64,000 nt of DNA from Ryuthela nishihirai (GCA_038380435.1 JAWZYU010000011.1:79791501-79855500); one strand, 5' to 3'; shown: positions 19,505 through 32,600, counted from the stretch's first letter. Numbers and translations: made by a program. Notes: generated by a model not told the origin, from the letters alone.

Positions 19505-20720
19505 ATAATAATATATGATATGTCGCATTTGTTATTTCGCATTTGTGCTGAAAAATTTTGGAAATAACGTTAACGTAACGTTATAACAAAATTTATATTT
19601 TGCAATAACGAAAAGCGATTAAAATATATTTGGCTGTAACGAAAAACGTAACGAAACGTTTTTCATTTCGTTTGCCAGCACCCTAAAACAAATAAAAGTT
19701 TGTTTAATCTAATTCACTTTTCGATGTTTCCAATGAAACATGGAGAAGTTACCTTTTTGTTTGTTCTGCCATCTAGGTACAGAGAAAAGAACGACAACTG
19801 AATTCGAAATCTTAATCAATATATGAAAGTAAACCATGTATGAAGAAATCGCCAACACTATTCCTTATCAACAAATAACTTATACAGCTCGACGGCAAGG
19901 TCCATTTTTCTTATAAATTCCTTGGGCAGACTCAAATAGTTGGAATGGCAAAAATTAAAATTCTTTTTCCGTGATAAAAAATGACTTGGCTCCAAGCTGA
20001 TCATAACTGTCGGTCAAAAAGAACTTAAATGCAAATATTTTTATAAACCTGAAACATGTAAGGAAAATAACATGAACCAATTTAATGTATCCGCAAAAGT
20101 ACGTTGGATTTCGCAAATCCACCTAACAGACCTTCGTCAAAAAGCCCAGGTAAGTTACGGACTATTTCCGTCATTTTCCATTTTAATTAATGATGATGTT
20201 TTGAAGGCTACGTGGTCTGCTGAATAATAATCATGATAATCATGATACGTGGTCTGCTGAATCTAACTACATAGGAGTGGGGCAAGGGGATATGCCATTC
20301 CTAATAATCGGGTGGAAGCAACAAAGTAGTGATGACATTACAATCAGTGCGACTGCACCGGATCACGAGCTTATAGATACCAGTGCTTTGTTAAACGTGC
20401 TATACGAATACTTACGCACACACAAAAAATTTTGAAAACAGTTTCGGACAAATAAATAGAGCACTATCAAAGTTCTGGAAAAAGAGTCTTAATTTCTTCA
20501 TTAATCCAAGATTATATTAACTACTGGCAGACTAATCTGCCTGAAAGGAAAATCATCACTTGTTTCCTGACCACAATTTCTCAACAAGCCTAATTGATCA
20601 GCGTAAAGACAGACATTTTCAGATTTCCAAATTATCTAATGTCCCACCCTCACCTTACTAACTCATGACAATAACCACGATACACATGCGGACTGGCAAG
20701 GGGCGTTGCAACATCCGAAC
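19505..20720. other. intergenic, AT-rich
   Basis: No gene recognised. A small local duplication (acgtggtctgctgaat at about 20210 and 20251) surrounds tandem aatcatgat. Confidence 0.5.
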
Positions 20721-23700
20721 GATGTTCCCTTTAATAATAGTTCTATCAAGATGTTTTCTTTAATAATGATTCTATCAAGATGTTTCCTTTAATAATAATT
20801 CTAGCAAGATGTCTTCTTTAATAATAATTCTAGCAAAATGTTTTCTTTAATAATTCTATCAAGATGTTTCCTTTAATAATAATTCTAGCAAGATGTTTTC
20901 TTTAACAATAATTCTATCAAGATGTTTTCTTTAATAATAATTCTAGCAAGATGTTTCCTTTAATAATAATTCTAGCAAATGTTTCCTTTAATAATAATTT
21001 TGCAAAATGTTTTCTTTACTAATTCTATCAAGATGTTTCCTTTAATAATAATTCTAGCAAGATGATTTCTTTAACAATAATTCTATCAAGATGTTTTCTT
21101 TAATAATAATTCTAGAAAGATGTTTTCTTTAATAATAATTCTATCAAGATGTTTCCTTTAATAATAATTCTAGCAAGATGTTTTCTTTAATAATAATTCT
21201 AGCAAGATGTTTTCTTTGATAATAATTCTAGCAAGACGTTTTCTTTAATAATAATTGTAGCAAGATGTTTTCTTTGATAATAATTGTAGCAAGATGTTTT
21301 CTTTAATAATAATTCTAGCAAGATGTTTTCTTTAATAATAATCCTAGATGTTTTCTCTAATAATAATTCTATCAAGATGTTTCATTTAATAATAATTTTA
21401 GCAAGATGTTTTCTTTAATAATAATTCTAGCAAGATGTTTTCTTTGATAATAATTGTAGCAAGATGTTTTCTTTAATAATAATTCTAGCAAGATGTTTTC
21501 TTTAATAATAATCCTAGATGTTTTCTCTAATAATAATTCTATCAAGATGTTTCCTTTAATAATAATTCTAGCAAGATGTTTTCTTTAATAATAATTCTAG
21601 CAAGATGTTTTCTTTAATAATAATTCTAGCAAGATGTTTTCTTTAAAAATAATTCTATCAAGATGTTTTCTTTAATAATAATTCTAGCAATATATTTTCT
21701 TTAATAATAATTCTAGCAAGATGTTTTCTTTAATAATAATTCTGACAAGATGTTTTCTTTAATAATAATCCTATCAAGATGTTTTCTTTAATAATAATCC
21801 TAGCAAGATGTTTTCTTTAATAATGATTGTAGCAAAATGTTTTCTTTAATAATAATTCTATCAAGATATTTCCTTCAATAATAATAATTCTAGCAAGATG
21901 TTTTCTTTAATAATAATTCTAGCAAGATGTTTTCTTTAATAATAATTCTAGCAAGATGTTTTCTTTAATAATAATTCTAGCAAGATGTTTTCTTTAATAA
22001 TAATTCATTCAATATATTTCCTTCAATAATACTAATTCTAGCAAGATGTTTTCTTTAATAATAATTCTATCAAGATGTTTTCTTTTATGATAGTTCTAGC
22101 AAGATGTTTTCTTTAATGACAATTCTATCAAGATGTTTTCTTTAATAATAAATCTAGCAATATGTTTTCTTTAATGATAATTCTATCAAGATGTTTCCTT
22201 TAATGATAGTTCTAGCAAGATGTTTTCTTTAATGACAATTCTATCAAGATATTTTCTTTAATAATAATTCTAGCAAATGTTTTCTTTAATAATAATTCTA
22301 CCAAGATATTTTCCTTAATCATAATTCTAGCAAATTGTTTTCTTTAATAATAATTCTAGCAATATGTTTTCTTTAATAATAATTCTAGCAAGATGTTTTC
22401 TTTAATAATAATTCTAGCAAGATGTTTTCTTTAATAATAATTCTAGCAGGATGTTTTCTTTGATAATAATTGTATCAAGGAGTTTTCTTTAATAATAATT
22501 ATAGCAAGATGTTTTCTTTAATAATAATTCTAGCAAGATGTTTTCTTTAAAAATAATTCTATCAAGATGTTTTCTTTAATAATAATTCTAGCAATATATT
22601 TTCTTTAATAATAATTCTAGCAAGATGTTTTCTTTAATAATAAGATGTTTTCTTCTACCAAGATATTTTCCTTAATCATAATTCTAGCAAATTGTTTTCT
22701 TTAATAATAATTCTAGCAATATGTTTTCTTTAATAATAATTCTAACAAGATGTTTTCTTTAATAATAATTCTAGCAAGATGTTTTCTTTAATAATAATTC
22801 TAGCAGGATGTTTTCTTTGATAATAATTGTATCAAGGAGTTTTCTTTAATAATAATTATAGCAAGATGTTTTCTTTAATAATAATTCTAGCAAGATGTTT
22901 TCTTTAAAAATAATTCTATCAAGATGTTTTCTTTAATAATAATTCTAGCAATATATTTTCTTTAATAATAATTCTAGCAAGATGTTTTCTTTAATAATAA
23001 TTCTGACAAGGTGTTTTCTTTAATAATAATCATATCAAGATGTTTTCTTTAATAATAATTCTAGCAAGATGTTTTCTTTAATAATAATTCTGAAAAGATG
23101 TTTTCTTTAATAATAATTCTAGCAAGATGTTTTCTTTAATAATAATTCTATCAAGATATTTCCTTCAATAATAATAATTCTAGCAAGATGTTTTCTTTAA
23201 TAATAATTCTAGCAAGATGTTTTCTTTAATAATAATTCTAGCAAGATGTTTTCTTTAATAATAATTCTAGCAATATGTTTTGTTTAATAATAATTCTATC
23301 AAGATGGTTTCTTTAATGATAGTTCTAGGAAGATGTTTTCTTTAATGACAATTCTATCAAGATGGTTTCTTTAATAATAATTCTAGCAATATGTTTTCTT
23401 TAATGATAATTCTATCAAGATATTTCCTTTAATGATAGTTCTAGCAAGATGTTTTCTTTAATGACAATTCTATCAAGAAGTTTTTTTAATGATAATTCTA
23501 GCAAGATGTTTTCTTTAATAATAATTCTGTCAAGATATTTTCTTTAACAATAATTCTATCAAGGTGTTTCTTTTAATAATAATTCTAGCAAGACGTTTTC
23601 TTTAATAACAATTGTAGCAAGATGTTTTCTTTGATAATAATTGTAGCAAGATGTTTTCTTTAATAATAATTCTAGCAAGATGTTTTCTTTAATAATAATC

Positions 23701-26505
23701 CTAGATGTTTTCTCTAATAATAATTCTATCAGGATGTTTCCTTTAATAATAATTTTAGCAAGATGTTTTCTTTAATAATAATTGTAGCAAGATGTTTTCT
23801 TTGATAATAATTGTAGCAAGATGTTTTCTTTAATAATAATTCTAGCACGATGTTTTCTTTAATAATAATCCTAGATGTTTTCTCTAATAATAATAATTCT
23901 ATCAAGATGTTTCCTTTAGTAATAATTCTAGCAGAATGTTTTCTTTAATAATAATTCTAGCAAGATGTTTTCTTTAATAATAATTCTAGCAAGATGTTTT
24001 CTTTAAAAATAATTCTATCAAGATGTTTTATTTAATAATAATTCTAGCAATATATTTTCTTTAATAATAATTCTAGCAAGATGTTTTCTTTAATAATAAT
24101 TCTGACAAGATGTTTTCTTTAATAATAATCCTATCAAGATGTTTTCTTTAATAATAATTCTGACAAGATGTTTTCTTTAATAATAATTCTGACAAGATGT
24201 TTTCTTTAATAATAATTCTAGCAAGATGTTTTCTTTGATAATAATTCTAGCAAGATGTTTTCTTTAATAATAATTCTAGCAAGATGTTTTCTTTAATAAT
24301 GATTCTAGCAATATGTTTTGTTTAATAATAATTCTATCAAGATGTTTTCTTTAATGATAGTTCTAGGAAGATGTTTTCTTTAATAATAATTCTAGCAAGA
24401 TGTTTTCTTTAATAATGATTCTCGCAATATGTTTTGTTTAATAATAATTCTATCAAGATGTTTTCTTTAATGATAGTTCTAGGAAGATGTTTTCTTTAAT
24501 AATAATTCTAGCAAGATGTTTTCTTTAATAATGATTCTAGCAATATGTTTTGTTTAATGATAATTCTATCAAGATGTTTTCTTTAATGATAGTTCTAGGA
24601 AGATGTTTTCTTTAATGACAATTCTATCAAGATGGTTTCTTTAATAATAATTCTAGCAATATGTTTTCTTTAATGATAATTCTATCAAGATGTTTCCTTT
24701 AATGATAGTTCTAGCAAGATGTTTTCTTTAATGACAATTCTATCAAGATGTTTTCTTTAATGATAATTCTAGCAAGATGTTTTCTTTAATAATAATTCTA
24801 TCAAGATGTTTTCTTTAACAATAATTCTATCAAGGTGTTTCTTTTAATAATAATTCTAGCAAGATATTTTCTTTAATAATAATTCTATCAAGACGTTTTC
24901 TTTAATAATAATTGTAGCAAGATGTTTTCTTTAATAATAATTCTATCAAGATGTTTCTTTAACAATAATTCCATCAAGGTGTTTCCTTTAACAATAATTC
25001 TAGCACGATATTTTCTTTAATAATATTCTATCAAGATGTTTTCTTTAATGATAATTCTAGCAAGATGTTTTCTTTAATAATAATTCTAGCAAGATGTTTT
25101 CTTTAATAATAATTCTATCACGATGTTTTCTTTAATAATAATTCTAGGAAGATGTTTTTTTAATAATAATCCTAGCAAGATGTTTTCTTTAATAATAATC
25201 CTATCAAGATGTTTTCTTTAATAATAATTCTAGCAAGATGTTTTCTTTAATAATAATTCTGACAAGATGTTTTCTTTAATAATAATTCTAGCAAGATGTT
25301 TTCTTTAACAATAATCCTAGCAAGATGTTTTCTTTAATAATAATTCTATCAAGATGTTTTCTTTAATAATAATTCTCGCAAATGTTTTCTTTAATAATAA
25401 TTCTACGAAGATGTTTTCCTTAATCATAATTCTAGCAATATGTTTTCTTTAATAATAATCCTAGCAAGATGTTTTCTTTAATAATAATTCTGACAAGATG
25501 TTTTCTTTAATAATAATTCTAGCAAGATATTTTCTTTGATAATAATTCTAGCAAGATGTTTTCTTTAATAATAATTCTAGCAAGATATTTTCTTTAATAA
25601 TAATCCTAGCAAGATGTTTTCTTTAATAATGATTGTAGCAAAATGTTTTCTTTAATAATAATTCTATCAAGATATTTCCTTCAATAATAATAATTCTAGC
25701 AAGATGTTTTCTTTAATAATAATTCTAGCAAGATGTTTTCTTTACTAATAATTCTAGCAAGATGTTTTCTTTAATAATAATTCATTCATTATATTTCCTT
25801 CAATAATAATAATTCTAGTAAGATGTTTTCTTTAATAATAATTCTATCAAGATGTTTTCTTTAATAATAATTCTATCAAGATGTTTTCTTTTATGATAGT
25901 TCTAGCAAGATGTTTTCTTTAATGAGAATTCTATCAAGATGTTTTCTTTAATAATAAATCTAGCAATATGTTTTCTTTAATGATAATTCTATCAAGATGT
26001 TTTCTTTAATGATAGTTCTAGCAAGATGTTTTCTTTAATGACAATTCTATCAAGATGTTTTCTTTAATAATAATTCTAGCGAATGTTTTCTTTAATAATA
26101 ATTCTACCAAGATGTTTTCCTTAATCATAATTCTAGCAAATTGTTTTCTTTAATAATAATTCTAGCAATATGTTTTCTTTAATAATAATTCTAGCAAGAT
26201 GTTTTCTTTAATAATAATTCTAGCAAGATGTTTTCTTTAATAATATTTCTAGCAGGATGTTTTCTTTGATAATAATTGTATCAAGGTGTTTTCTTTAATA
26301 ATAATTATAGCGAGATGTTTTCTTTGATAATAATTCTAGCAAGATGTTTTCTTTAATAATAATCGTAGCAAGATGTTTTCTCTAATAATAATTCTATCAA
26401 GATGTTTTCTTTAATAATAATTCTAGCAAGATATTTTCTTTAATAATAATTCTAGCAAGATGTTTTCTTTAATAATAATTCTATCAAGATATTTTCTTTA
26501 ATAAT
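20721..26505. repeat. 29-bp AT-rich minisatellite, about 200 units
   Basis: The unit aagatgttttctttaataat followed by aattctagc (29 bp) repeats for about 5.8 kb. Common variants are ctatcaag for ctagcaag, gatgtttcc for gatgttttc, and gataat for aataat. Runs of variants recur together: the segment with ctaccaagatattttcctt is present at about 22296, 22656 and, slightly changed, 26101. This indicates block duplication on top of unit duplication. The unit is not a multiple of 3 and is full of stops, so it is non-coding. Confidence 0.97.
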
Positions 26506-26664
26506 GAATTTCCTTTTAAAAATCCTTTTGCCTTTTCGCTTTATTACCTTCTTGACTTCCTTTCTTTCTTCCTTCTTTTTTTCTATTCATATTTATGCCA
26601 TATATCTAAATATATCATTATCATATATTTTTATTTGCTTATTGCCCTTTACAGATTGCACAGA

Positions 26665-28440
26665 ATGTCGCAACCACCAGCAAAGAAACATAGACATTTA
26701 AATGAAAAGGATATTAGAGAATTTAAAGAATACTGGACTGAAAAAAATTGGTATGATTAAGAAAAATAGTAAAGCATTATGCATTTTTGTTCCGAATCGT
26801 TGTTTGTAAGACTTCTTCTGTAAAGGGACATTTTGAAACTGTTCATAAGTACTTAACAATAAAAGTGAGTAAGAACAAAAAGAATTAATTTCTCGTCAAC
26901 TGAGAAAGACTAAAAGACAGTCCGATAGTTTGATGAAACTTTTTTCAGGTAGGCCTAGTTCCAACTTAGTGGCTGCTAGTTTTGAGGTTTCAAAAGTTAT
27001 TGCCCAACATGGAAAGCCACTCAGTGATGGGGAATATATTAAAGAAGCATGTCTAGAATGTGCTCCTTTCCTTTTTGACGATCTTTCAGAAAAGAATAAA
27101 ATTATTCAGAGCATTAAAGATTTGTCTGTGAGCAAAAAAACAGTTGAGGATAGGATACTTAAGTTGGAAAGGAATACAGCAGAACAATTAACAAAAGGTT
27201 TTGCTTCATGTAAGTTCTTTTCTGTTTGTGTTGATGAGGAGCACAGACATAATCTTTGCTCGATTTTGTAAGGTTGACAAAGTATGCGAAGAGATGATTA
27301 ACCTTGTAATACTACCTGAGCTTACCACTGGAGTTGAAATATATAAAGCACTTATGAACAAATTATCTATTCGAGAAACTGATATTTCAAAAGTGGTATA
27401 CGTCACAACAGATGGTGCACTCAACATGATTGGTAAGGAAGCAGGATTTGTAAATCTGTTTGAAAAACATGTTGGTCATCCACTGATAGGTTTTCACTGC
27501 ATCATACATGAGGAGACTTTATGTGCAAAAACTGCCCTAAAGGAACTTCAAGAAGTGATGCAAACAGTAAGTAAGTTCATTACATTTCTGCACGTGCTTT
27601 GAATAAAAGACAATTTCAGAATCTATTGAATGAGGTGGATTCGGTGCACAAAGGACTAATAATGTACAACAATGTTCGTTGGCTTTAGTCGAGGTCTTGT
27701 TCTGAAACGATTTGTTGAATGCCTGGATGAGATAAATCTCTTTTTGACTAATCAACAAATGTCTTATAAAAAATGTATGACTATCAGAATTGACAAAGTA
27801 TGCGAAGAGATGATTAACCTTGTAATACTACCTGAGCTTACCACTGGAGTTGAAATATATAAAGCACTTATATCATTCAATAGATTCTGCATAGACATAC
27901 TATTGTCTATGCAGAATCTATTGAATAAGGTGGATTCGGTGTACAAAGGACTAATAATGTACAACAATGTTCGTTGGCTTTAGTCGAGGTCTTGTTCTGA
28001 AACGATTTGTTGAATGCCTGGATGATTCATTGTTTCCAGACACTATAAAACTGGATGAATTAAACTGGCAGATATTTTCGTGGATAAATATGGATGATTT
28101 TGAAATGCAGTTGATTTATTTTCAAAGTAGCTCAATTTGAAGGCATAAATTTGTTAACCTCAAAGTTGACTTGGAAAATATTGAAAAGGAGCGATTAGAG
28201 ACGGGAGTAAGAGAAGTGCGGAAAACGAGGTATTGAGGACTTGGAATACTATTCTAGAAACTTTTATATGTATAAAAACCCTTGCAACAGCATTACTATC
28301 CATTTTTGCATCTACGTATTCTTGTGAACCGTTGTTCTCAGTGATGAACTTTGTTCAAGTCTCATAATAGGATTAGCTTTACTGATGAAACTAGTAGCGC
28401 AATCATATCTCTAAAGGTTACAAAATATACACCTGAGGTG
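26665..28440 (+). pseudogene. hAT transposase (GTF2IRD2/ZBED-like), broken and rearranged
   Basis: A disrupted frame starts MSQPPAKKHRHLNEKDIREF at 26665, directly after an acceptor-like ttttacag. A degraded BED-finger-like stretch (SVKGHFETVHKYL) follows. The longest open pieces are 26930-27271 (KKTVEDRILKLERNTAEQL, FFSVCVDE) and 27201-27602 (KVVYVTTDGALNMIGKEAGF, VGHPLIGFHCIIHEE). The D of VCVDE and the D of TTDGA match the first two acidic residues of the hAT catalytic domain. The C-terminal dimerisation motif remains as FASTYSCEPLFSVMNF at about 28305. Breaks include a frameshift near 27235, in-frame stops, and an internal duplication with foldback at 27791-28030. It cannot encode a working enzyme as it stands. 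Confidence 0.87.
27791..28030. repeat. templated duplication with 23-bp foldback inside the hAT gene
   Basis: Segment 27791-27870 copies 27277-27356, and 27911-28017 copies 27617-27723. Between them, 27875-27897 and 27904-27926 are perfect 23-bp inverted repeats with a 6-base loop. The order is out-of-place copy, inverted arm, then original sequence repeated. Confidence 0.9.
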
Positions 28441-28786
28441 GTTCAACTTTGTAACTAATGATCAGGTTAGGCAAAGGAGTTTGCAACCTCCTTTAAGCAG
28501 CATATTGTGCAGAGAGAGACTCCGTTGGTTTGGCCATGTTGCCCGTATGAATAATTATAGATTGGCGAATAGGGTTATGAACAGTGTGCCTAAAGGACTC
28601 AGAAAGAAGGGGAGACCTAGGATGCGGTGGGCAGACAATGTCAAACAGGACCTTGTTAGAATTTGTGTGCAGTGGCCAGATGCAGTAGATGTAGCTCAGG
28701 ATAGACTTGCTTGGAGAACTAAATTGCACTGTCTGGTTGGACCTCCGTAGCCCATGGCTGCTTGAGGATGATGATGATGATGATAA
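28437..28786 (+). mobile_element. RTE LINE 3' fragment
   Basis: A 5'-truncated copy of the LINE best seen at 56263-59856. It encodes only the C-terminal tail (LRWFGHVARMNNYRLANRVM, GRPRMRWADNVKQDL) and ends at cccatggctgcttgaggatg followed by (GAT)n. It sits inside the hAT C-terminal region. Truncation at the 5' end and a short tandem-repeat tail are normal for RTE retrotransposition. Confidence 0.93.
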
Positions 28787-29310
28787 ATTATCTGTGATAA
28801 ATGATGCAGCAGCAGAAGTCTCATTGATGCTAAATAAGGTAAAGATTAACTTCTGTTTAATATATTATGTAGGTAAAATAACATTTTATTTTCTCTGTAA
28901 TTTTTACGTATTACTCGTAAGAGATTAAGAATTAATAAAAAATAACTTTAATTTTATTTTATTTTATTGTTCTTTAGTTAAGTAAAACGATTATGAGAAA
29001 TTGCGTCTTTAAATTGTGTGGCTGTATATGCCAGCTAGATTCACAATTAAAGGCTAATAAAAATATCCACACTATCAACAGGGTAGAAGGACTTTTAAGT
29101 AAAAATTACGTCACTAATTTTTACATTAATTCAATCTTACATGACTTACAATAATCACTCTTATAATATTCTTTGATTTTACCGTCCTAGTGTGATTTTT
29201 TGATTATTTGAAAAGGTTCTCCCAATACTTAAAAGACACCAAATAATAACATGTTCCCAAAATTTAGGTTGGCACGTGAGAAAATTTTGCATCAAAGATT
29301 TGGCGATTTT

Positions 29311-29343
29311 GGCACGCACACTTAAAAAGGTTACCCACCCCTG
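29311..29343 (-). mobile_element. right terminal repeat of the hAT element
   Basis: The complement reads caggggtgggtaaccttttt, the usual start of hAT (Charlie-like) elements. It probably closes the element whose gene starts at 26665. I did not find the matching left terminus. Confidence 0.65.
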
Positions 29344-29800
29344 TTCTAGGTTGTAGGACGAGTGTGCTTCTTATCCTGAAGGAAAGATGGGATAAGTTGG
29401 GCAAGATAAATCGACAGCTTACTGAGCAGCTAGAAGAAGAGACTGATTACTGGAAGAAGCTGCTACACCGAGTTTTCAAAACTTCTTGCTCTGTTCTTCA
29501 ATTTCTGGAAACATTCTTGATAGACTTTTTATTTTTTTGGAATTGCTAATAGTTCTTGTGTCGCATTCTGAATAATTTCCTCAGTCGTTGCAAATTTAGA
29601 ACCTTTCAAGAGGATTTTAAGCATGAGCAAAAATCACAAGGAGCTAAATGCCCTGACTGTGGCACGATACGTCATCAATAACAATGGAAAACACAAAGTT
29701 TGTGTCAACAGCATAACGTTGGAGAAGATTCTGACATGCAAGAATTCGCCGCTGTCTCTGATCATCAATGAAGATGCGAAGCATAAACTTGGCTGAAACG
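29344..29800 (+). pseudogene. possible ZMYM1-like (hAT-related) coding relic
   Basis: The frame at 29364-29549 gives RWDKLGKINRQLTEQLEEET, YWKKLLHRVFKT. This resembles the short conserved region (QxxxEKxYWRxVLxRV) of zinc-finger MYM-type/DUF4371 proteins that derive from hAT transposases, but the continuation is lost. A separate 58-codon frame from 29623 (MSKNHKELNALTVARYVINN) has no family I know. Both lie between the hAT end and a solo MITE end. Assignment is tentative. Confidence 0.4.
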
Positions 29801-29954
29801 TGTCACAATTTCTAATTTTGAATTAAAATTATTTCACATGTCCCATAAGAAATACTAATTTCACTATAGACTTCGCGAATGGTTGAACGTCGTATGTCGA
29901 TCACTCCTGATCAGCTCACGGAACACCAGCAATGCAATCATTGGTTTGGCAATG

Positions 29955-29990
29955 CACCCATAGTGTTCGGATATTTTTTTTGAGCGACTG
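29955..29990. mobile_element. solo right end of the palindromic MITE family
   Basis: catagtgttcggatattttt then tttgagcgactg followed by TA matches the right 36 bp of the MITE family, with no arm or left end attached. It could be a fragment or the end of a longer relative. Confidence 0.7.
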
Positions 29991-31080
29991 TACCATTCAA
30001 TTTAGAATATATGTTGCTTCATTATGCTACTTTTTCCTTTCTTAAAATATGATGCCTGAACCTCGCCAGAATAATCATATGTTAAAATCCAACTCGAAAA
30101 AAGTTGTGTTTCTGTAATATGGCTAATTCCTCCCTCCTAATTTCCCCATATTTCGTCACTATTAGTTACAAAAGATGCCGTTTCTGTAATTTTAACCCTC
30201 AAACATTTGCCGGCAGACATGTGTAGATTTCCATCTCATCTAGCTTAATGATCAGGAGAAAGGTAGAAACACATAAACAAAAGATCGTCTGCATCCCGAT
30301 CCGTCACTCCGGCCACGCGCATCATCCGCAGCCATCCCTGACGCATCTGCATCTCTAACTGGATGAGGGTCTGAATTAGCTACCAACTATAGCCCTGACA
30401 AAAATGCAGATCGTAATCGACTGCATCCACGCGCTGACGCTTTCAGCTACTTGTTACCCAAAGATCTTGGCACGAGCACAACCATCACTCGAAGTCCATT
30501 TGCAGTCGCACGCGGATCTGTTTATATTTAGGCAGGAGTCTTTGGTTGGTTTCAAAATTCGCTCCCGCAAAATGAAGAATATCTCAGTAAATATCATTAG
30601 GAATAAGAATTTTATACTTACCTTTTCAGCCAATGTTTCTGTTTAATGATGAAATCACTCAAAGATAATGAAGCATTAGGACTAAAATATTCTTAGAAAA
30701 GTCGCTATAAAAATTATAAGATGTTCAAACACGGCCACATGCGTGCGCCACGAAATCAGGCGGCCTTCGTATTGTTTCGCATAACCAAATAATAAGAGTC
30801 AACGGGTAAAAATTAAAAACTTAATGAAAATATTTTATTACAGTATTTTTATTCGCTAAAGAATGATACAACATTTACATTCAGTGACTTCTTTATTAGG
30901 AACAGTATGGGCTATGCCACCGGAGTCCTATCAGAGCAGAGGCTCAGTCTAAGCTTTATATCACACCATGCTGTTTGCAATTGTTCTTTCTTTATTCCGT
31001 TGTATAGATAAATGTTAAAATTATATACATATTGTTTATATTTAAGTGTATTGATAGTAATTATTATTGTTACGATGTCT
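29991..31080. other. intergenic, no gene recognised
   Basis: AT-rich, with a GC-richer patch at about 30290-30500. An exact 116-bp segment (30824-30939) is copied into the LINE fragment at 31669-31784. Confidence 0.5.
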
Positions 31081-31527
31081 CGTAAATGTTGTGTGTTCCT
31101 ATCTGCCCTGTGATGATGCATGGAACCGGTCAGGCCTAGCACCTAATGTCCGATCCCGCCTTCTCGTGGTGCAAGCCGTAGTACCTTTCAAAAGAGATAC
31201 TCTCTTGTGGAAGTGAACGGAAGTGGAGGGTTTCCAAATAAGTGTGCCTATTGATCTGGACTGTAAATGGTAGCTAGATAATAAATTATAGATCTTAAGT
31301 TATCATTAGTTACTTGTCACTGGTCTGTGGTCACCATATAAACCTACTGGACTGGAATAAGGCTCTGAACTTGTTTATGGATCCTGAATTTGCTGCACTG
31401 GTGGGCTTATGTATTCTCTTGATATACTCACGCAATAATTCCACCGTTATAATTTAGATATTCTCGGCTTGCAAGAGATCAGATGGACAGATAAAAGTCA
31501 GATTCTTAAAAATAATCTTAAATTTCT

Positions 31528-31577
31528 CTTCTCCACGGCGTAGGTCTGCTTCTCAACAGACCTACGCCTTGGAGAAG
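31528..31577. repeat. 21-bp foldback within the LINE fragment
   Basis: Arms 31528-31548 and 31557-31577 are inverted repeats with one mismatch around the loop cttctcaa. Intact LINE copies have only one arm here, and nearby atgctcttctag is also duplicated. Confidence 0.88.
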
Positions 31578-31668
31578 TAGATGACGCTAGTGATGCTCTT
31601 CTAGCATCACCTACTACACGCTGGTGATGCTCTTCTAGGATATGAGTGCATTAATGAAAGATTTTATT

Positions 31669-31784
31669 ATGAAAATATTTTATTACAGTATTTTTATTCG
31701 CTAAAGAATGATACAACATTTACATTCAGTGACTTCTTTATTAGGAACAGTATGGGCTATGCCACCGGAGTCCTATCAGAGCAG
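31669..31784. repeat. 116-bp insertion copied from 30824-30939
   Basis: Base-for-base identical to the upstream segment, in the same orientation, dropped into the LINE between its gaaagattt and tttacagtaaa positions. Confidence 0.95.
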
Positions 31785-32600
31785 GGAGGTTTACAGTAAA
31801 TTTTCAGACAAGCATTAAAGATTTTAATGTTATCTGCTGTTATGCCCCCACTGAGGATGAGGATGAGAAGGATAGGTTTTACGGACAACTTCAGGATATT
31901 TTGAATTCTGTCAAGAAAGGAGATATTACCCTTGTTCTTGGGGACTTCAATGCCAAAGTTGGTACTGACTCTGACCTTTGGGGAAGAGTGATAGGCCCTT
32001 TTGGTGTTGGTAGCTGCAATGGAAATGGGCAACGTCTCCTACAGGTAAGTAAACTCAATGAATTCAGAATAACTAACACTTATTACAAACACCGCGACAT
32101 ACATAAGTACACATAGGTTTCACCTGATGGTCTGCATAAGAATGATTGATTATATATTAATTAACAGCAAATGGGCTAGTTCTGTTAGGAATACCAGGTC
32201 ATATAGGGGAGGTGAAATTGGATCTGACCATTACCTTGTTAAAAGTGTCTTGCAACTTAAACTTAAAAAGTGTTGTGCTAAGGTTAAAAAATTTACCTTT
32301 AATTCTGAAGCTCTGAAAGACCCAGTTATAGCTAAAGCTTACCGTGATAGGTTACTTAGTCATTATCACATGTCATGGTGTACTTACTACTGAAGTTGAG
32401 GAAGAATGGGACCGTTTTAAACAGGCTTTTTTAAAAAACTAACAGTACTCTTTTGGGAAAAAAGGAGCAGAGGAGACAGAATTATTTGAGTGATAAAGCA
32501 CTTGAGCTTATTTCAGAAAGACAGAACTGCAGTAATGTCCTTAATCAATACTCTACTAGTCCTAATAGAAAGCACTACAGAGAGCTTAATAAACGTGAAA

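Larger units (their letters stand above)
31095..32600 (+). mobile_element. RTE LINE 5' half, scrambled and 3'-truncated
   Basis: Plus-strand copy of the LINE 5' region and endonuclease domain. Recognisable pieces: the 5' UTR (31095-31260, 31332-31440), the YNLDILGLQE block (about 31443), CYAPTEDEDEKDRF at about 31840, LVLGDFNAKVGTDSD at about 31932, and GSDHYLVKSVLQLKL at about 32220. These are the apurinic-type endonuclease motifs of RTE elements. The copy stops near 32600 before the reverse transcriptase. It is interrupted by foreign or rearranged pieces at 31261-31330 (including atggtagctag, the LINE 5' end), 31528-31577 (hairpin) and 31669-31784 (copied from 30824-30939). It is dead. Confidence 0.9.
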
